A stretch of DNA of 64,000 nucleotides from Liolophura sinensis (lineage: Eukaryota > Mollusca > Polyplacophora > Chitonida > Chitonidae), in NCBI RefSeq assembly GCF_032854445.1, contig NC_088300.1:2110001-2174000 (forward strand), read 5' to 3'. Positions 62,901 through 64,000 of this stretch are shown piece after piece. The first letter of the stretch is position 1. Each line of letters opens with the position of its first letter. The position numbers were made by a program, and so were the translations under genes. The notes under the pieces are model-generated. The model did no database searches. It saw only the letters and a list, made by a program, of their open reading frames with translations, and was not told the origin of the DNA.

Positions 62901-63398
62901 CTAGCGAGCTGACGGGAGATGCTCGCCACATGAGCTGCCCCACCCCTGACCGAGACAGCCTGCACATAGAGGTTGTGGCCACCACAGAAGACTCAACTCT
63001 ACCTAAAGGTAAGATACCCTGCCTCAGGTGAATCATTCATCCTCAATCCTGTCATGTTCATTGTGTGAAGGAAAATGGTGAAATTGCGGCTATACTGTGA
63101 TTACTGAGTGGTCAGAATCCTTGTTTGGTGCGTAGAATTAAAGGTGAACTGCAAAAACAAAGAACTATCAGGTATATTGGTAACTATTGTTACTTTTTCA
63201 GACACAGAGTCTGAGAACTACGAGGAGTTCAAGAGCGTTTTAGCGGGTGGGACAGTTCAGGGTTGGACCCCGGATGTGGCCGTCATCCTGTGGAGGAGAA
63301 TGCTAGGTTCCCTGGGCGACATCAATAAGATCAAAGACCCCAGTATTCACGCCACCGTATTCGACTACCTCTGTGATATTTTAGAAACTTTACTCAAG
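35797..63398 (+). CDS. RALGAPA1: Ral GTPase-activating protein subunit alpha (copy 2, exons 1-23, 5' part of gene)
   Basis: The product is the catalytic subunit of the RalGAP alpha/beta heterodimer, which stimulates GTP hydrolysis by RalA/RalB in the cytoplasm. Exons: 35797-35908, 38131-38241, 38577-38626, 39331-39388, 40130-40173, 40551-40713, 42619-42740, 43029-43167, 44753-44891, 46797-47070, 48961-49032, 51801-51929, 53474-53710, 54163-54236, 55011-55122, 56096-56218, 57785-57905, 58564-58704, 59965-60150, 61522-61593, 62245-62400, 62838-63008, 63202-63398. All junctions are GT-AG and phases match throughout, giving 3003 nt or 1001 codons without a stop. Similarity to vertebrate RALGAPA1 is collinear: the N-terminus, the SHIYY segment, the [10 protein letters not shown] segment, [33 protein letters not shown] and [12 protein letters not shown]. 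The C-terminal Rap/Ran-GAP domain lies past the window. Most invertebrates have one gene for the vertebrate A1/A2 pair, so the symbol is approximate. Confidence 0.95.
35909..38130 (+). other. RALGAPA intron 1 (copy 2)
   Basis: 2.2 kb, AT-rich. Apart from the G-rich tract at 36511-36539 and a poly-T at 37283-37296 I see no gene, RNA or mobile element. Copy 1 counterpart 4091-6310. Confidence 0.7.
38131..38241 (+). CDS. RALGAPA1: RALGAPA exon 2 (copy 2)
   Basis: 111 nt, phase 1 to 1, after a tttcctcag acceptor. Encodes residues 38-74, including [17 protein letters not shown], close to the vertebrate FFDQHFSHIYYVFFENF segment. Identical in copy 1 (6311-6421). Confidence 0.95.
38577..38626 (+). 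CDS. RALGAPA1: RALGAPA exon 3 (copy 2)
   Basis: A 50-nt exon, residues 75-91, encoding [12 protein letters not shown], which matches vertebrate REELDAILFIFE. Ends in phase 0. Too short to stand out as an open frame; found by splice-phase continuity and homology. Copy 1 equivalent is 6762-6811. Confidence 0.93.
39331..39388 (+). CDS. RALGAPA1: RALGAPA exon 4 (copy 2)
   Basis: 58 nt, residues 92-110, encoding [20 protein letters not shown]. The RW.FHSIG signature is strongly conserved in the family. Donor ATTG|GTAAGT. Copy 1 equivalent 7517-7574 is identical. Confidence 0.95.
40130..40173 (+). CDS. RALGAPA1: RALGAPA exon 5 (copy 2)
   Basis: 44 nt, residues 111-125, encoding [14 protein letters not shown]. 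Enters in phase 1 and leaves in phase 0. Intact here, while the copy 1 version has one extra base. Confidence 0.92.
40551..40713 (+). CDS. RALGAPA1: RALGAPA exon 6 (copy 2)
   Basis: 163 nt, residues 126-179. Begins [17 protein letters not shown], matching vertebrate [17 protein letters not shown]. The last 12 nt (ACGTGGCTGACA) and the donor GTATGT are the seed motif of the 59-bp minisatellite that starts at this junction. Ends in phase 1. Confidence 0.95.
40702..41985 (+). repeat. 59-bp minisatellite at exon 6/intron 6 (copy 2)
   Basis: Same array as 8888-10171, nearly the same length, with a few unit gains, losses and exchanges at its left part. Confidence 0.93.
42619..42740 (+). CDS. RALGAPA1: RALGAPA exon 7 (copy 2)
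   Basis: 122 nt, residues 180-220. Ends [17 protein letters not shown], aligned with vertebrate DLTSYFLEALLKYIVIQ. The first half (a short Gly/Ile-rich stretch) is poorly conserved. Donor GAG|GTAAGT, phase 0. Confidence 0.94.
43029..43167 (+). CDS. RALGAPA1: RALGAPA exon 8 (copy 2)
   Basis: 139 nt, residues 221-266. Encodes [20 protein letters not shown] and ends DRSVYVPTL. The terminal SVYVPTLEIP (spanning into exon 9) aligns with vertebrate SLYHPILDIP, so the exon end is genuine conserved coding sequence. The same ~25 nt plus donor are reiterated about 40 times in the following intron. Confidence 0.94.
43143..44414 (+). repeat. 32-bp minisatellite at exon 8/intron 8 (copy 2)
   Basis: Counterpart of 11328-12632, about one unit shorter: copy 1 has a duplicated cccttatttggcagg unit at 11690-11750 that is single here. 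Confidence 0.93.
44753..44891 (+). CDS. RALGAPA1: RALGAPA exon 9 (copy 2)
   Basis: 139 nt, residues 267-312. Encodes [17 protein letters not shown], corresponding to the vertebrate [21 protein letters not shown] region. Ends in phase 2. Copy 1 equivalent 12971-13109 is identical. Confidence 0.93.
45776..45893 (+). mobile_element. Degenerate SINE 3' part, intron 9 (copy 2)
   Basis: Counterpart of 13990-14112, same tail signature. Confidence 0.55.
46797..47070 (+). CDS. RALGAPA1: RALGAPA exon 10 (copy 2)
   Basis: The longest exon seen: 274 nt, residues 313-404. The first two-thirds is a Ser/Asp/Glu-rich, probably disordered linker. It then enters the conserved block with [16 protein letters not shown] and [11 protein letters not shown] (vertebrate SSLCS, DIEIVRRVFSS, NVNFVTEIFRQ). 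One Asp-to-Glu change from copy 1 is the only amino-acid substitution in exons 2-18. Confidence 0.95.
47599..48173 (+). repeat. 82-bp tandem repeat in intron 10 (copy 2)
   Basis: Six near-identical 82-bp units starting at 47599, 47681, 47763, 47845, 47927 and 48009, then the same diverged unit from 48091. Twice as many as in copy 1. Confidence 0.95.
48961..49032 (+). CDS. RALGAPA1: RALGAPA exon 11 (copy 2)
   Basis: 72 nt, residues 405-428, encoding [20 protein letters not shown]. Matches vertebrate EAAAMRKVVKVYQEWI. Phase 0 on both sides, so it could be skipped without a frameshift. Identical in copy 1 (16915-16986). Confidence 0.94.
49033..51800 (+). other. RALGAPA intron 11 (copy 2)
   Basis: The largest intron of the gene here, 2.8 kb (copy 1: 16987-19793). 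No recognisable element. By eye it carries more single-base and short indel differences between copies than the exons, as expected of unconstrained sequence. Confidence 0.65.
51801..51929 (+). CDS. RALGAPA1: RALGAPA exon 12 (copy 2)
   Basis: 129 nt, residues 429-471. Starts [12 protein letters not shown], matching vertebrate EKPLFMQEP, then an acidic/Ser segment. Acceptor tttgcag; an upstream ctgtag 26 nt earlier is a possible alternative but would shift the frame. Phase 0 on both sides. Confidence 0.9.
51930..53473 (+). other. RALGAPA intron 12 (copy 2)
   Basis: 1.5 kb with a short (ctat)n tract near 52008-52020 and a poly-T of about 20 at 52107-52126. Nothing else recognised. Copy 1 counterpart 19923-21467. 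Confidence 0.65.
53474..53710 (+). CDS. RALGAPA1: RALGAPA exon 13 (copy 2)
   Basis: 237 nt, residues 472-550. Contains [18 protein letters not shown] and [14 protein letters not shown], aligning with vertebrate NGSYQGALHNASEEATEQ and VLQVFIINSSNIFL. Phase 0 on both sides. The intron that follows carries the 94-bp inversion relative to copy 1. Confidence 0.95.
53807..53900 (-). other. 94-bp segment inverted between copies (copy 2), intron 13
   Basis: Opposite orientation of 21800-21893. Left flank gttaatgttat and right flank aagatctgtaacag are the same in both. Ends are short taa/tta-type inverted sequences. Confidence 0.95.
54163..54236 (+). CDS. RALGAPA1: RALGAPA exon 14 (copy 2)
   Basis: 74 nt, residues 551-574, encoding [15 protein letters not shown] (vertebrate CKRILNIYRYMVVQV). 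Donor splits a conserved Trp codon (phase 2). Identical in copy 1 (22157-22230). Confidence 0.95.
54668..54901 (+). mobile_element. SINE-like element with internal 22-bp repeat, intron 14 (copy 2)
   Basis: Counterpart of 22660-22895; individual units differ in sequence and arrangement (for example cactatagcttcctcctcca is used twice). Confidence 0.6.
55011..55122 (+). CDS. RALGAPA1: RALGAPA exon 15 (copy 2)
   Basis: 112 nt, residues 575-612, encoding [16 protein letters not shown] and [11 protein letters not shown] (vertebrate WEQMLLVLLRVTESVL and LAGRLAGPLFQ). Ends in phase 0. Confidence 0.95.
56096..56218 (+). CDS. RALGAPA1: RALGAPA exon 16 (copy 2)
   Basis: 123 nt, residues 613-653, among the most conserved parts: [16 protein letters not shown] and [15 protein letters not shown]. 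Donor GCT|GTGAGT lies 4 bp upstream of the first unit of a 64-bp minisatellite that fills the whole next intron. Phase 0 on both sides. Confidence 0.96.
56223..57735 (+). repeat. 64-bp minisatellite filling intron 16 (copy 2)
   Basis: About 24 units, roughly five fewer than copy 1. One unit near 57297-57312 has a partial internal duplication (tcattacatcattt). The array shows that the two copies differ in repeat number. Confidence 0.95.
57785..57905 (+). CDS. RALGAPA1: RALGAPA exon 17 (copy 2)
   Basis: 121 nt, residues 654-693, encoding [17 protein letters not shown] and [16 protein letters not shown], matching vertebrate METLTKVLARNLYSLDL and LPLDKLSEQKQKKHKG. Identical in copy 1 (26082-26202). 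Ends in phase 1 with a basic tail. Confidence 0.95.
58564..58704 (+). CDS. RALGAPA1: RALGAPA exon 18 (copy 2)
   Basis: 141 nt, residues 694-740. Low-complexity Ala/Pro/Ser linker; the [11 protein letters not shown] start resembles vertebrate KVSVDKSFSR. Two silent differences from copy 1 (26861-27001). This is the last exon present in copy 1. Confidence 0.9.
59567..59964 (+). other. RALGAPA intron 18, part unique to the copy 2 contig
   Basis: Sequence immediately beyond the end of copy 1. No satellite or mobile element marks the boundary, which supports an assembly cut and not a recombination site. Confidence 0.7.
59965..60150 (+). CDS. RALGAPA1: RALGAPA exon 19 (copy 2)
   Basis: 186 nt, residues 741-802, Ser-rich. 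[11 protein letters not shown] (about 759-769) sits where vertebrate RQRSATTTGSP lies, a basophilic-kinase (Akt-type) site in mammals. [10 protein letters not shown] matches vertebrate LPRSSSTSDI. The acceptor is the least certain in the gene: tttcag at 59964 is preferred, but two downstream AGs keep the same phase and would shorten the exon. Confidence 0.85.
60151..61521 (+). other. RALGAPA intron 19
   Basis: 1.4 kb without recognised features. A short repeated phrase 'gtttatatcggctgt' occurs at about 60868 and 60926. Confidence 0.6.
61522..61593 (+). CDS. RALGAPA1: RALGAPA exon 20 (copy 2)
   Basis: 72 nt, residues 803-826, a Ser/Asp-rich stretch ([12 protein letters not shown]) resembling the vertebrate SSDLISSDSHSDS linker. 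Acceptor atatag, donor CAG|GTAAGC, phase 1 on both sides. Called on splice signals and phase more than homology. Confidence 0.78.
61594..62244 (+). other. RALGAPA intron 20
   Basis: 0.65 kb; nothing recognised. Confidence 0.6.
62245..62400 (+). CDS. RALGAPA1: RALGAPA exon 21 (copy 2)
   Basis: 156 nt, residues 827-878. [18 protein letters not shown] aligns with vertebrate EEQEVASLTTLHIDSETS. Donor CGAT|GTAAGT, phase 1 on both sides. Confidence 0.9.
62611..62665 (+). mobile_element. SINE family A tail fragment, intron 21
   Basis: ccattgtgtaagtgaaatat then tcttgagtacggtgtaatca and aataaat: only the 3' end of family A, forward orientation. Confidence 0.65.
62838..63008 (+). CDS. RALGAPA1: RALGAPA exon 22 (copy 2)
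   Basis: 171 nt, residues 879-935. [17 protein letters not shown] matches vertebrate SPVHSPLGSRSQTPSPS, a proline-directed phosphosite-rich linker. Higher GC than its surroundings. Phase 1 on both sides. Confidence 0.92.
63202..63398 (+). CDS. RALGAPA1: RALGAPA exon 23 (copy 2), last exon in the window
   Basis: 197 nt, residues 936-1001. [20 protein letters not shown] and the following [14 protein letters not shown] and [12 protein letters not shown] align almost gap-free with the vertebrate protein. Ends in phase 0 at CTCAAG|GTATGT. The remaining ~1000 residues, including the GAP domain, are downstream of the window. Confidence 0.96.
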
Positions 63399-64000
63399 GT
63401 ATGTGTTTACAGCTTTCATACTATGATTAAGAATTTATACTTATTCTGTGATGCATTAAACAATACATGTGTGTACAGGGATTCATTGAAGTCCAAATTT
63501 TAACGACAGGAAACTTAAAATTCATTTTTTTTCTGGTCCAGATTGAGTTCATTTATATTTTAAGCGCTGACTATAACCGGGTATGGAGCTTTAATTCCAC
63601 TATAGCGACTGGTAATTTTGTGAGCATGAAAGTATATATGATGTATACATATATGAGAGAAAGAGGGTTTAATTTCATTTGAGGTTCATTTCTGATCACG
63701 ATTTTATTGTTGGTACATACATATACTTTTACAAGTATGTTATCCTGCTCATAGATATGCATTGTGTAATAAAAAAAAGGTTGTAAGCCATGGTATTGCA
63801 TGTTCTGTTGTTGGTTGTTATATTAAAGGGAAGAAAGGAACTAATGAAAATTGTGTCAAATGTAAACATGTGCAAAATACAAAGATAAGGCTTATCCTTC
63901 TCAGAGGTATATAATGAAACAGTTATAAACCATCCATGTTCAGTTGTTGGTTGTTATAAATATTAGAAGAAAGAAAGGAACTAACTAGTGCTACATACAA
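63399..64000 (+). other. RALGAPA intron 23, start
   Basis: Contains an imperfect direct repeat of about 50 bp (63799-63848 and 63935-63985: gttgttggttgtta, then aagaaaggaacta). Otherwise featureless to the window end. Confidence 0.6.

Noticed and set aside
436-64000. Viral or retroelement coding genes
   Set aside because: No reverse transcriptase, integrase, transposase or capsid-like reading frame was seen on either strand.

Overview
This is eukaryotic nuclear DNA, most likely from a marine mollusc or a related lophotrochozoan. The evidence is many short exons with GT-AG introns, introns of roughly 0.3-2.8 kb, abundant minisatellites, and tRNA-derived SINEs whose tails look like families common in molluscs. 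The species cannot be fixed from the sequence.

Two genes are recognised. The main one is the alpha subunit of the Ral GTPase-activating protein complex (RALGAPA1/RALGAPA2 co-orthologue), on the + strand. The second is an NPC2-like (ML-domain) lipid/sterol-binding secretory protein on the - strand. They lie head to head, with the NPC2-like signal-peptide exon about 2.6 kb upstream of the RALGAPA start codon. Nothing visible links them functionally.

The window is dominated by a direct duplication of about 27.8 kb. Copy 1 is 1-27880 and copy 2 is 31828-59566. They are collinear and nearly identical by eye, and differ by SNPs, small indels, minisatellite copy number and one 94-bp inversion. Copy 1 runs into a 200-N gap (27881-28080). 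After the gap come a 36-bp satellite and about 2.5 kb of SINE-rich sequence holding NPC2-like exons 2-3, then copy 2. The simplest reading is two haplotype contigs of one locus scaffolded one after the other, not a true tandem gene duplication.

Copy 2 carries 23 consecutive RALGAPA exons (35797-63398). All join in frame to encode the first 1001 residues of a protein of about 2000 residues; the C-terminal Rap/Ran-GAP catalytic domain lies beyond the window. Copy 1 carries exons 1-18 (3977-27001). Single-base indels break exons 1 and 5 there, but the other coding differences are almost all silent.

The most unusual feature is that three introns (6, 8 and 16) contain minisatellites that begin at the 5' splice site. 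In two of them the repeat unit is a copy of the exon end plus its splice donor, so each intron holds tens of decoy donors. In intron 8 the repeated exonic piece encodes a segment conserved with human, which suggests the array grew out of the exon-intron junction.
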